From Perlucidibaca aquatica (GTDB lineage Bacteria > Pseudomonadota > Gammaproteobacteria > Pseudomonadales > Moraxellaceae), in assembly GCF_001676655.1 (NCBI RefSeq), contig NZ_LZDB01000001.1:310001-374000 (forward strand): DNA of 64,000 nt, read 5' to 3'. The position numbers and the translations under genes were made by a program. Below are positions 56,948 through 64,000 of this stretch, piece after piece. Each line of letters opens with the position of its first letter. Position 1 is the first letter of the stretch. Below the pieces are notes generated by a model, which was not told the DNA's origin, did not search any database, and saw nothing but the letters and a program-made list of their open reading frames with translations.

Positions 56948-58333
56948 GTGTCATCGAAATTACCGCTGTTTAACAAGCTCGCCATTTTGCCTGAGTTGCT
57001 CACCACGCTGAGCGAACTGGGCTATGAGCACATGACCCCTGTACAGGCTGAAACCCTGCCTTCATTGCTGGCTGGCCGCGATGTCATCGCGCAGGCCATG
57101 ACCGGTAGCGGCAAGACCGCCGCCTTTGGTATTTCGCTGTTAAACCGAATGGTGGTGCGTGATTTTACGCCGCAAGCACTGGTGCTTTGCCCCACACGCG
57201 AACTCGCCGATCAGGTCACCAAAGCCCTGCGTCAATATGCGCGTGGCTTGGGCAATATTAAAATGCTGACCCTCTGCGGTGGCATGGCCATGGGCCCGCA
57301 GCTGAATTCCTTAGAGTTCGGCGCACAAGTCATTGTGGGCACACCTGGCCGTGTCCTTAAGCACCTTAAGCAAGGCTCTTTGTCTTTAACCGGGCTGAAA
57401 ACACTGGTGCTGGATGAGGCCGACCGCATGCTCGATATGGGCTTCCATGCCAGCATGGTTGAAGTCTTAGAGTTTGTGCCTGTCAAACGGCAGACCCTGT
57501 TGTTCTCGGCGACCTATAGCGAAGAAGTGCGCGCTTTGAGTGGCCGCTTCCAAAGTAATCCGGTGGAAGTCACCGTTGTTTCCGAAGCGGCTGTTTCGCT
57601 CATTGAACAAGTGTTTTTTGAGGTCGATCCAAAGGCGCGTGTAGCTGCTGTCATGGCGTTGCTACGACGCTATCAGCCGGAGTCCGCCGTGCTCTTTTGT
57701 AACACCAAGCAGCGCTGTGAAGAGGTACTGTCGGCACTGCGCGAGCAGGGCTTCCCCGTTTCGGCGCTGCATGGCGATTTGGATCAGCGCGATCGTGATT
57801 TAGTGTTGGTGCAGTTTGCGAACCGGAGTCGTCCGCTGTTGGTGGCCACGGACGTGGCCGCCCGCGGTCTTGATGTGAAGGATTTGGCCGCAGTGATTAA
57901 CGTGGAAATGGCTTTTGACCCCGAAACGCATGTGCATCGCATCGGCCGTACGGGTCGCGCGGGTCAAACCGGATTGGCATTGAGCTTGTGTGCGCCTGCG
58001 GAGTCGCATCGCACCTTAGCCATCGCCGAATACCAAGACATCACGCCGGTTTGGCAGGATTTGCCGACGATTAATGTGTTGTCGAAAATCCCGGCGCCGC
58101 GCCGCGTTACCTTGCAAATCAACGGCGGCCGCAAAGACAAATTGCGCCCAGGTGATGTCTTGGGTGCATTAACCGGCGAGGGCGGTGTGCCCGGCGCAAA
58201 CGTGGGCAAGATTGATATTTTCGACCTCCACACCTATGTGGCCGTGGATCGCGAAGTGGCGCCAGCGGCGTTGCGTCGTCTTGCTGAGGCGGGCCTGAAG
58301 GGCCGCAATTTCAAAGCCCGTGTGCTGGCGTAA
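56948..58333 (+). CDS. dbpA: ATP-dependent RNA helicase DbpA
   Basis: DbpA is a DEAD-box helicase that targets hairpin 92 of 23S rRNA during 50S assembly. The 461-residue protein starts at GTG (MSSKLPLFNKLAILPELL). It has the Q motif region MTPVQAETLP, Walker A MTGSGKTAAFG, LDEADRMLDMGF, SATYS and HRIGRTGRAGQ. The C-terminal 70 residues (RVTLQINGGRKDKLRPGDVL, then LHTYVAVDR) match the DbpA RNA-binding domain. It is followed by yaeQ 11 bases later. Confidence 0.95.
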   Translation: MSSKLPLFNKLAILPELLTTLSELGYEHMTPVQAETLPSLLAGRDVIAQAMTGSGKTAAFGISLLNRMVVRDFTPQALVLCPTRELADQVTKALRQYARGLGNIKMLTLCGGMAMGPQLNSLEFGAQVIVGTPGRVLKHLKQGSLSLTGLKTLVLDEADRMLDMGFHASMVEVLEFVPVKRQTLLFSATYSEEVRALSGRFQSNPVEVTVVSEAAVSLIEQVFFEVDPKARVAAVMALLRRYQPESAVLFCNTKQRCEEVLSALREQGFPVSALHGDLDQRDRDLVLVQFANRSRPLLVATDVAARGLDVKDLAAVINVEMAFDPETHVHRIGRTGRAGQTGLALSLCAPAESHRTLAIAEYQDITPVWQDLPTINVLSKIPAPRRVTLQINGGRKDKLRPGDVLGALTGEGGVPGANVGKIDIFDLHTYVAVDREVAPAALRRLAEAGLKGRNFKARVLA

Positions 58334-58344
58334 AGGCGGGCATC

Positions 58345-58881
58345 ATGGCGCTTAAATCAACGGTCTATAAAGTCCAGCTGAATGTGGCGGACATGGATCG
58401 TGACTACTATGCCGATCACGTACTGACCATGGCCTGCCACCCTTCGGAAACCGAGGAGCGGCTGATGGTGCGGCTGCTCACGTTTGCCCTGTTTGCCAGT
58501 GATGACATGCAGTTTACGCGTGGCCTGAGCAGTGAAGACGAGCCTGATCTTTGGCAGAAAGACCTGACCGGCGAAGTAAAGCACTGGATTATTCTGGGCA
58601 TGCCCGACGAAACGCGCATTCGTAAAGGCTGCAATCGTGCCGAGCGTTGCACGGTGGTGACCTATGGTGATCGTGCGCCGCCAATCTGGTGGGAAAAACT
58701 ACGCACCAGCGTTCAGCGGTTTGAAAACCTCACGGTGTTGCATCTGCCGGAGGCGGTCACAATGGATTTAGCAAGCTCAGCGTCTCGCGGTTTGGATTGG
58801 CAAGTCACCATTCAAGATGGCACGACGTGGATTAGTGTGGATGGCCGTCAAATTGAAGTACGCCCCAGTCAGTGGCGCTAG
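58345..58881 (+). CDS. yaeQ: YaeQ family protein
   Basis: This 178-residue protein belongs to the YaeQ family, which has a PD-(D/E)XK nuclease-like fold. It was linked genetically to RfaH in E. coli, but without a clear mechanism. The typical N-terminus is ALKSTVYKVQLNVADMDRDYY, with HPSETEERLMVRLLTFALFA and the GLSSEDEPDLWQKD segment. The start ATG is 11 bases after dbpA. The yceI gene overlaps its 3' end in another frame. Confidence 0.92.
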   Translation: MALKSTVYKVQLNVADMDRDYYADHVLTMACHPSETEERLMVRLLTFALFASDDMQFTRGLSSEDEPDLWQKDLTGEVKHWIILGMPDETRIRKGCNRAERCTVVTYGDRAPPIWWEKLRTSVQRFENLTVLHLPEAVTMDLASSASRGLDWQVTIQDGTTWISVDGRQIEVRPSQWR

Positions 58882-59500
58882 CCTGAGCCCACGAGCCGTC
58901 GTTGTAGTTCCTTGGCTGCTGGCAGTACTACTGGGCTTAGGCATTGGCTCTGCGCAAGCGGAGCGTTGGGTGACCTATGTCATCGACTCAGACTCAACGC
59001 GTATCGGATTTCATTGGACCTACATGGGCATGCTGAGTCCGCGAGGCCAGTTTAGCCAAGCCACCGGCACCATTCTCTGCGACCTGGATCAACCAGAGGC
59101 GGCGAAAGTGGATGTGCGCATTCCGGTGGCGACGTTGAAGACGTTTATGCCGGTGATTGACCGCACCTTACTCGGAACAGGCGATTACTTTCAGCCGGAT
59201 AAGTTTCCGTACATGCACTTTCGCAGTACCGAAATGATGCATTTGAAGAAGGACACGCGAGAATTTAGTTTGATCGGCGAGCTGACCGTCAATGGCATCA
59301 CGCGGCCGGTCGTGCTGAGCGCAAAGGTGGCGCACGACGGCCAGGGCAATCCGCTAAGTTCCGGCGCCTTAATAGCGACAAGTCGTTTTCGTCGCAGCGA
59401 GTTTGGTATGAACAAAATGCTGGGCATTGTTGGCGATGAAATGCAGATTATTTTGCAGGTAAAAGCGCGAGAAGCAAAAGCCCAGTTTGCAGCGCCCTAA
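58817..59500 (+). CDS. YceI family periplasmic lipid-binding-like protein
   Basis: YceI-family proteins are periplasmic lipocalin-like beta-barrels that bind polyisoprenoids. This one has the expected strands: YVIDSDSTRIGFHW near the mature N-terminus, GTILCDLDQPEAAKVDVRIP, DYFQPDKFPYMHFRST, and the C-terminal FRRSEFGMN. A signal peptide (VVVVPWLLAVLLGLGIGSAQA) ends about 40 residues after the first possible ATG at 58817, which lies inside yaeQ. The true start may be GTG 58835, ATG 58841 or a non-ATG codon nearer 58853-58883. The start is therefore uncertain by up to about 66 bases. It shares yaeQ's transcript. Confidence 0.85.
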   Translation: MARRGLVWMAVKLKYAPVSGASLSPRAVVVVPWLLAVLLGLGIGSAQAERWVTYVIDSDSTRIGFHWTYMGMLSPRGQFSQATGTILCDLDQPEAAKVDVRIPVATLKTFMPVIDRTLLGTGDYFQPDKFPYMHFRSTEMMHLKKDTREFSLIGELTVNGITRPVVLSAKVAHDGQGNPLSSGALIATSRFRRSEFGMNKMLGIVGDEMQIILQVKAREAKAQFAAP

Positions 59501-59624
59501 GCACCAAGGCGCTTAAAATTTGTACTGGCGAGGTCTGGGGCGTCGCCCTATAATCGCGTCCCTTTTTCTTGGCCTTCGGGTCACCGCCTGGCCTTGCGCC
59601 GGCTCATGTTGAGTGGATACCGCC

Positions 59625-61556
59625 ATGCATTATCCCAAGACTTACGATGTCATCGTTATCGGTGGCGGCCACGCCGGCACGGAAGCGGCATTGGCGGCGG
59701 CACGCATGGGCTGCCAAACCTTGCTGCTCACCCACAACGTGGAAACGCTGGGCCAGATGAGCTGCAACCCGGCCATCGGTGGTATCGGCAAGTCGCATCT
59801 GGTCAAGGAAATCGATGCCCTTGGCGGTGCCATGGCGCTGGCCACCGACCGCGCCGGCATTCAGTTTCGCGTACTAAACGGCCGCAAGGGGCCAGCCGTG
59901 CGTGCCACGCGGGCGCAGGCAGATCGTGCGCTGTACAAGGCAGCGATTCGCTCCGTGCTGGAGAACCAGCCGAATCTCGACATCTTCCAGCAAGCGGCCG
60001 ACGACCTTGTGGTCGAGGGCGAAACCGTAAAAGGCGTGATCACGCAGACTGGTATTCGCTTCAGCACGAAGACCGTGGTGCTGACCACAGGCACTTTCCT
60101 TGGCGGCACCATTCATATCGGGCTGGAAAATCATCGCGGCGGCCGTGCCGGTGATCCGCCCTCGATCGCGCTGGCCAATCGTCTGCGCGAGCTGCCGCTG
60201 CGTGTCGGCCGCCTGAAGACTGGCACGCCACCACGCATCGACGCCAAGTCCGTGGATTTTTCGGTGATGCAGGCCCAGCCCGGCGACACGCCGCGTCCGG
60301 TCATGTCATTCCTCGGCTCGCGCGCCATGCACCCGGAGCAGGTGAACTGCTGGATCACCCACACCAATCTACAGACGCACGACATCATCCGTGGTGGCCT
60401 CGACCGCTCGCCGATGTACACCGGCGTCATCGAGGGCGTGGGTCCGCGTTACTGCCCGTCGATCGAGGACAAGATCCATCGCTTCGCCGGCAAGGATTCG
60501 CATCAGGTGTTCATCGAGCCGGAAGGCCTGAGCACGCACGAGTTGTACCCGAACGGCATTTCCACGAGCTTGCCGTTTGATATTCAGATGGCCTTGGTGC
60601 GTTCGATCCGCGGCATGGAAAATGCTCACATCACGCGTCCCGGCTATGCCATCGAATACGATTATTTTGATCCGCGTGACCTCAAGCACACCTTAGAAAC
60701 TCGCGTGATTCATAACCTGTTTTTCGCGGGCCAGATTAACGGCACCACGGGTTATGAAGAGGCTGGCGCGCAGGGCTTGCTCGCGGGCGTTAACGCGGGA
60801 CTGCGTGCGCAGGACAAGGCGGGCTGGTACCCGACGCGTGATCAGGCCTATCTCGGTGTGTTGGTAGATGACCTCATCACGCTAGGGACTAAAGAGCCGT
60901 ATCGCATGTTCACCTCGCGAGCCGAATATCGCCTGATGCTGCGTGAAGACAACGCTGACCAACGCTTGACCGAGCAGGGCCGTGCCTTGGGCTTGGTGGA
61001 TGATGTGCGCTGGGCTGCCTATTGCGCGAAACAGGAAGCCATTGAGCGCGAAAGTCAGCGTTTGAAAAGCGCTTGGTTGCATCCGGGCAGTACCGGAGCG
61101 CAGGCCTTTACGGCATTGACCGGTCAGGAATTGAATCGCGAAAGCAATCTCCATGATCTGCTAAAACGCCCGCAAGTGACCTACGCGCAGTTGGCTGAAT
61201 TAGTGCCAGACACGGGCGGCTTAGCCGAGCCCGGTGCCATGGCGTTAGCTGCCGTGGAGATGCGTGAAGCCATTGGTGAGCAAATTGAAATTGCGGTGAA
61301 ATACGCCGGTTATGTGGATCGCCAGAGTGATGAAGTGGCTCGTTTGCGCGCCCAAGAAGGCTTGTCCTTGCCGCTCGATTTTGACTACGACGCCGTGCAA
61401 GGCCTATCGAACGAAGTGCGCGCTAAGTTAAAGGCCGCCAGGCCGGAAACGCTGGCGCAAGCTGGCCGAATTCCGGGGATCACTCACGCCGCTGTGTCAC
61501 TGTTGTTAATTACGCTGAAAAAGCACGGGCGTGTGCGCACGCCCCAAACGGTCTAA
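59625..61556 (+). CDS. mnmG: tRNA uridine 5-carboxymethylaminomethyl modification enzyme MnmG
   Basis: MnmG (GidA) is the FAD- and NADH-binding partner of MnmE in U34 modification. The 643-residue protein begins [20 protein letters not shown], with FAD motif GGGHAG at 13-18. [12 protein letters not shown] and the C-terminal helical domain that binds MnmE are present. The ATG at 59625 is chosen over the GTG at 59613 because it matches the family start. The first kilobase is clearly richer in G+C than the rest. It heads mnmG-rsmG-parA-parB. Confidence 0.97.
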   Translation: MHYPKTYDVIVIGGGHAGTEAALAAARMGCQTLLLTHNVETLGQMSCNPAIGGIGKSHLVKEIDALGGAMALATDRAGIQFRVLNGRKGPAVRATRAQADRALYKAAIRSVLENQPNLDIFQQAADDLVVEGETVKGVITQTGIRFSTKTVVLTTGTFLGGTIHIGLENHRGGRAGDPPSIALANRLRELPLRVGRLKTGTPPRIDAKSVDFSVMQAQPGDTPRPVMSFLGSRAMHPEQVNCWITHTNLQTHDIIRGGLDRSPMYTGVIEGVGPRYCPSIEDKIHRFAGKDSHQVFIEPEGLSTHELYPNGISTSLPFDIQMALVRSIRGMENAHITRPGYAIEYDYFDPRDLKHTLETRVIHNLFFAGQINGTTGYEEAGAQGLLAGVNAGLRAQDKAGWYPTRDQAYLGVLVDDLITLGTKEPYRMFTSRAEYRLMLREDNADQRLTEQGRALGLVDDVRWAAYCAKQEAIERESQRLKSAWLHPGSTGAQAFTALTGQELNRESNLHDLLKRPQVTYAQLAELVPDTGGLAEPGAMALAAVEMREAIGEQIEIAVKYAGYVDRQSDEVARLRAQEGLSLPLDFDYDAVQGLSNEVRAKLKAARPETLAQAGRIPGITHAAVSLLLITLKKHGRVRTPQTV

Positions 61557-61565
61557 GGGCGAACT

Positions 61566-62219
61566 ATGGCGCAGCAACGGTTAGCGGCAGATTGGCCAAA
61601 AGCAGCGGAAGCGCGTCTGCGTGAAGGCATCACCGCGATGGGCTTGGCGTTGGATGAGGCCGCGATTGCCCGTTTGATGACCTACCTCGTGGGGCTGGTG
61701 AAGTGGAATCAAGCGTTTAACCTGACCGCAATTCGTGATCCCCTGGTCATGGTCGATAAACATCTGCTCGATAGCCTCAGCGTGCTGCCCCTGATCAGCA
61801 GTGAGAGTCTGATTGATATTGGCACGGGTGCCGGATTGCCAGGCTTTATTTTGGCGCTGGTGCGTCCAGAGCAAGACATCACATTGCTGGATTCGAATGG
61901 CAAGAAAACGCGATTTCTGAAGCAAATGGCTGCTGATATGGACATGCAGCGCGTGACGGTCGTGAATGCACGCTGTGAGGAACATCAGGGCCAATATGCT
62001 CAAGTTTGCAGTCGCGCTTTCGCCAGTTTGGCCGACATGGTGAATGGTACCGCGCATCTATTGGCCCCCAATGGGCGCTGGTTAGCCATGAAAGGCCATG
62101 TTCCTCACGATGAAATAGCTGAGCTACCGGTGAACGCAGCACTCGAAAACACCCCCGCTTTGCGAGTACCCTTTGTCGCTGATGCTCGACACCTGATTGT
62201 GTTGCGGCCCGTGTCTTAA
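61566..62219 (+). CDS. rsmG: 16S rRNA m7G527 methyltransferase RsmG
   Basis: RsmG (GidB) makes m7G527 in 16S rRNA, and its loss gives low-level streptomycin resistance. The 217-residue protein has the SAM motif DIGTGAGLPG at about residues 84-93. WNQAFNLTAIRDP lies just before it, and SRAFASLADMV comes later. It is 9 bases after mnmG and 36 bases before parA, the classical order at gammaproteobacterial origins. Confidence 0.96.
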   Translation: MAQQRLAADWPKAAEARLREGITAMGLALDEAAIARLMTYLVGLVKWNQAFNLTAIRDPLVMVDKHLLDSLSVLPLISSESLIDIGTGAGLPGFILALVRPEQDITLLDSNGKKTRFLKQMAADMDMQRVTVVNARCEEHQGQYAQVCSRAFASLADMVNGTAHLLAPNGRWLAMKGHVPHDEIAELPVNAALENTPALRVPFVADARHLIVLRPVS

Positions 62220-62255
62220 AAGTCCGACATCCATAGGTGATCGGCGGGGAAATAC

Positions 62256-63023
62256 ATGGATAAGATTTTTGCAGTCGCGAACCAGAAAGGCGGTGTCGGT
62301 AAAACCACCACCAGTGTCAATTTGGCCGCTTCGTTAGCCGCGACACGTCGCCGGGTGCTGTTGGTGGATCTCGATCCCCAGGGCAACACCACGACAGGCT
62401 CAGGCATTAGCAAGCACGATCTGACGCGCAGTGTTTATGATGTGTTGTTAGGCGAAGTCACCGCCGCTGAAGTCATTCAGGCATCGCCCGGCGGCTATGA
62501 TTTGCTGCCGGCCAATGGCGACCTGACCGCGGCTGAGGTGGAGCTGTTAGATGTACCGCGAAAGGAGCAGCGCTTAAAAGAAGCGTTGGCACCGCTTGTG
62601 GGCCGCTACGACAGCATCATCATCGACTGTGCACCGTCTCTCAGCATGCTGACGCTGAACGGGCTTGTGGCCGCCGATGGCGTCATCATTCCCATGCAGT
62701 GTGAGTATTACGCCCTTGAAGGCTTGGCGGCACTGACAGAGACCATCAACCGCGTTGCTGAAACAGCTAACCCGAATCTGCATATCGCCGGTATTTTGCG
62801 CACCATGTTTGATCCGCGTAATACCTTGGCCAATGATGTGTCGAAAGAGTTAATCAGCCATTTTGGTGATCGCGTATTGAACACGATTATTCCGCGCAAT
62901 GTCCGTTTGGCCGAGGCGCCAGCGCATGGCGTGCCGGTATTGCAGTACGATAAAAGTTCACGCGGTGCTATGGCCTATTTAGCTTTAGCCTCCGAGCTAT
63001 TGCGCCGACAAAAGCGCGCGTAA
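62256..63023 (+). CDS. parA: Chromosome-partitioning ATPase ParA (Soj)
   Basis: ParA is a Walker-type ATPase that moves ParB-parS complexes during chromosome segregation. The 255-residue protein has the deviant Walker A KGGVGKTTT at residues 11-19, the A' motif LLVDLDPQGN and Walker B IIIDCAPSLSMLT. It lacks an N-terminal helix-turn-helix, so it is the small chromosomal (Soj) type rather than a plasmid P1 type. It is co-transcribed with parB. Confidence 0.97.
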   Translation: MDKIFAVANQKGGVGKTTTSVNLAASLAATRRRVLLVDLDPQGNTTTGSGISKHDLTRSVYDVLLGEVTAAEVIQASPGGYDLLPANGDLTAAEVELLDVPRKEQRLKEALAPLVGRYDSIIIDCAPSLSMLTLNGLVAADGVIIPMQCEYYALEGLAALTETINRVAETANPNLHIAGILRTMFDPRNTLANDVSKELISHFGDRVLNTIIPRNVRLAEAPAHGVPVLQYDKSSRGAMAYLALASELLRRQKRA

Positions 63024-63059
63024 TTCGCCCAGCCATCGATAGACGAGAACAATAACGCT

Positions 63060-63947
63060 ATGTCGACCATTAAGAAGCGCGGGTTAGGCGGGAATCGAGG
63101 GCTCGATGCCTTGCTGGGCACCGTGCGTAAGGTTCAAGAAGAGGTCACTGCAGTTGCCGCTGGCTTGCCGCCAGAAGGTGAGCTGAAACTATTGCCCGTC
63201 GAATTTTTATCGCGTGGTCGTTATCAGCCCCGTCGGGATATGGACCCTGAAGCCCTGCAAGAGCTCGCCGACTCGATTAAGGCACAGGGTATTTTGCAGC
63301 CGATTGTGGTGCGCGAAATTGGCGAGCAGCGTTACGAAATTATTGCCGGTGAGCGCCGTTGGCGTGCCGCACAACTCGCGCAGCTGGATAAAGTCCCCGC
63401 GCTGATCCGTGACTTCAGCGATGAAGCGGCAATTGCGCTGGCGCTGATCGAAAACATTCAGCGTGAAGACCTGAATCCGCTGGAAGAAGCCTTAGCCATG
63501 CAGCGCTTTGCTGAGGAGTTCAAGCTCACGCATCAAGAAGTCGCTGACGCCGTGGGCAAGTCGCGTGCAGCGGTGAGTAATTTGTTGCGTCTGCTCGGCT
63601 TGAACGAAGAAGTTAAGCGCTCCCTCGCGCACGGCGATTTAGATATGGGCCATGCCCGCGCTTTGCTGGCTCTGACCTCGGCGCAGCAGTTGCTGGCGGC
63701 ACGGCAAATTATTGATAAGGGTATGACGGTTCGCCAGGCAGAGTCCTTGGTTCGACAGCTGCTGGCTGAAAAGCCTGCGGCGGGTGAGCGCAAGCCTGAT
63801 CCCCATGTGCGACAGCTACAGGATCGTTTGTCCTCGCAGTTGGGTGCTGTGGTGAAAATTGACTGCAACGCGAAAGGCAAAGGCCGCTTGGTCATTAGCT
63901 ATAACTCGCTTGACGAGCTCGATGGCATTCTTGCGCACATTCAGTAA
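63060..63947 (+). CDS. parB: Chromosome-partitioning protein ParB (Spo0J)
   Basis: ParB binds parS, spreads as a CTP-dependent clamp and is the ParA partner. The 295-residue protein has a basic N-terminus and the CTP-binding ParB/Srx domain with PRRDMD and AGERRWRAAQLA. The helix-turn-helix is around LTHQEVADAVGKSRAAVSNLLRLLGL. The C-terminal dimerisation domain ends GRLVISYNSLDELDGILAHI. Three candidate parS sites are at 40,685, 43,189 and 43,816, about 20 kb away across oriC. Confidence 0.97.
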   Translation: MSTIKKRGLGGNRGLDALLGTVRKVQEEVTAVAAGLPPEGELKLLPVEFLSRGRYQPRRDMDPEALQELADSIKAQGILQPIVVREIGEQRYEIIAGERRWRAAQLAQLDKVPALIRDFSDEAAIALALIENIQREDLNPLEEALAMQRFAEEFKLTHQEVADAVGKSRAAVSNLLRLLGLNEEVKRSLAHGDLDMGHARALLALTSAQQLLAARQIIDKGMTVRQAESLVRQLLAEKPAAGERKPDPHVRQLQDRLSSQLGAVVKIDCNAKGKGRLVISYNSLDELDGILAHIQ

Positions 63948-63960
63948 GCGCTGGGGCGCT

Positions 63961-64000
63961 GTGCGAGCGGTTTGGCTGCTCGCTGCGTCCTTGCTGTGGA
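63961..64000 (+). CDS. Possible start of a truncated downstream gene
   Basis: A GTG at 63961 opens a frame to the window edge that reads hydrophobic residues (VRAVWLLAASLLW). In many relatives parB is followed by atpI, which starts with a membrane helix, so this could be its beginning. Forty bases are too few to decide. Confidence 0.2.
   Translation, partial: MRAVWLLAASLLW

Noticed and set aside
59594..60154. 186-residue open frame overlapping mnmG on the same strand
   Set aside because: It is a frame shadow of the G+C-rich first half of mnmG; the mnmG frame has all family motifs.

Overview
The window is a contiguous stretch of a gammaproteobacterial chromosome centred on the replication origin. 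Left of position 46,752 the order dnaA-dnaN-recF-gyrB runs on the minus strand. Right of 47,218 the order rpmH-rnpA-yidD-yidC-mnmE, and later mnmG-rsmG-parA-parB, runs on the plus strand. This divergence, the two exact DnaA boxes and the AT-rich stretch place oriC at about 46,753-47,217. The order polA-engB-cytochrome c5-cytochrome c4-dsbA, the nearby zur-znuC-znuB, glyQ-glyS and the tsaC/dprA/def/fmt/rsmB block are what I know from Pseudomonas and relatives, so I infer a member of the Pseudomonadales or a close group. Species cannot be named from the sequence. I saw no tRNA or rRNA gene, CRISPR array, insertion sequence or prophage.

Layout. 1-10 kb: two flavoproteins, a VF530-family protein, hisF, envC, gpmI, an unknown 100-residue protein, a FabR-type repressor, dsbA and two c-type cytochromes. 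10-24.5 kb: engB, polA, a zinc locus (zur-znuC-znuB without znuA), yheV-prlC-aroE-hemF-tsaC, dprA, and def-fmt-rsmB. 24.5-33.4 kb: two acyl-CoA dehydrogenases, a HopJ-family protein, an alanine-rich exported RcnB/CigR-like protein, glyQS and an AI-2E-family permease. 33.4-39.6 kb: a six-gene minus-strand arsenosugar-type cluster (arsS, a membrane-domain/flavin oxidoreductase fusion, two glycosyltransferases, a DUF3047 protein, arsM). 39.7-47.2 kb: dusC, gyrB, recF, dnaN, dnaA and oriC, with three parS-like sites in the dusC-gyrB-recF segment. 47.2-51.1 kb: rpmH to mnmE. 51.2-56.9 kb: a group of three c-type cytochromes and a histidine-bearing membrane protein, inserted between mnmE and mnmG. 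56.9-59.5 kb: dbpA, yaeQ, yceI. 59.6-64 kb: mnmG, rsmG, parA, parB.

The two accessory blocks are the most interesting parts. The arsenosugar block combines As(III) methylation (ArsM), radical adenosyl transfer (ArsS) and two sugar-handling enzymes with an unusual VTT-membrane/disulfide-oxidoreductase fusion and a DUF3047 protein. The cytochrome block has a near-consensus sigma-70 promoter whose -10 box lies inside a perfect 12-bp palindrome. It encodes a large RoxA/peroxidase-like di-heme protein, a second di-heme protein, a small mono-heme calcium-loop protein and a five-helix membrane protein with paired histidines. I do not recognise that combination as a described system.

Other non-coding signals: a hairpin that would bury the likely ribosome-binding site of the RNA helicase gene dbpA; two very long perfect or near-perfect hairpins without T-tracts (after hisF and after glyS); and several ordinary intrinsic terminators. 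Where an upstream in-frame extension was possible, starts were set by ribosome-binding sites, overlaps and family N-termini.
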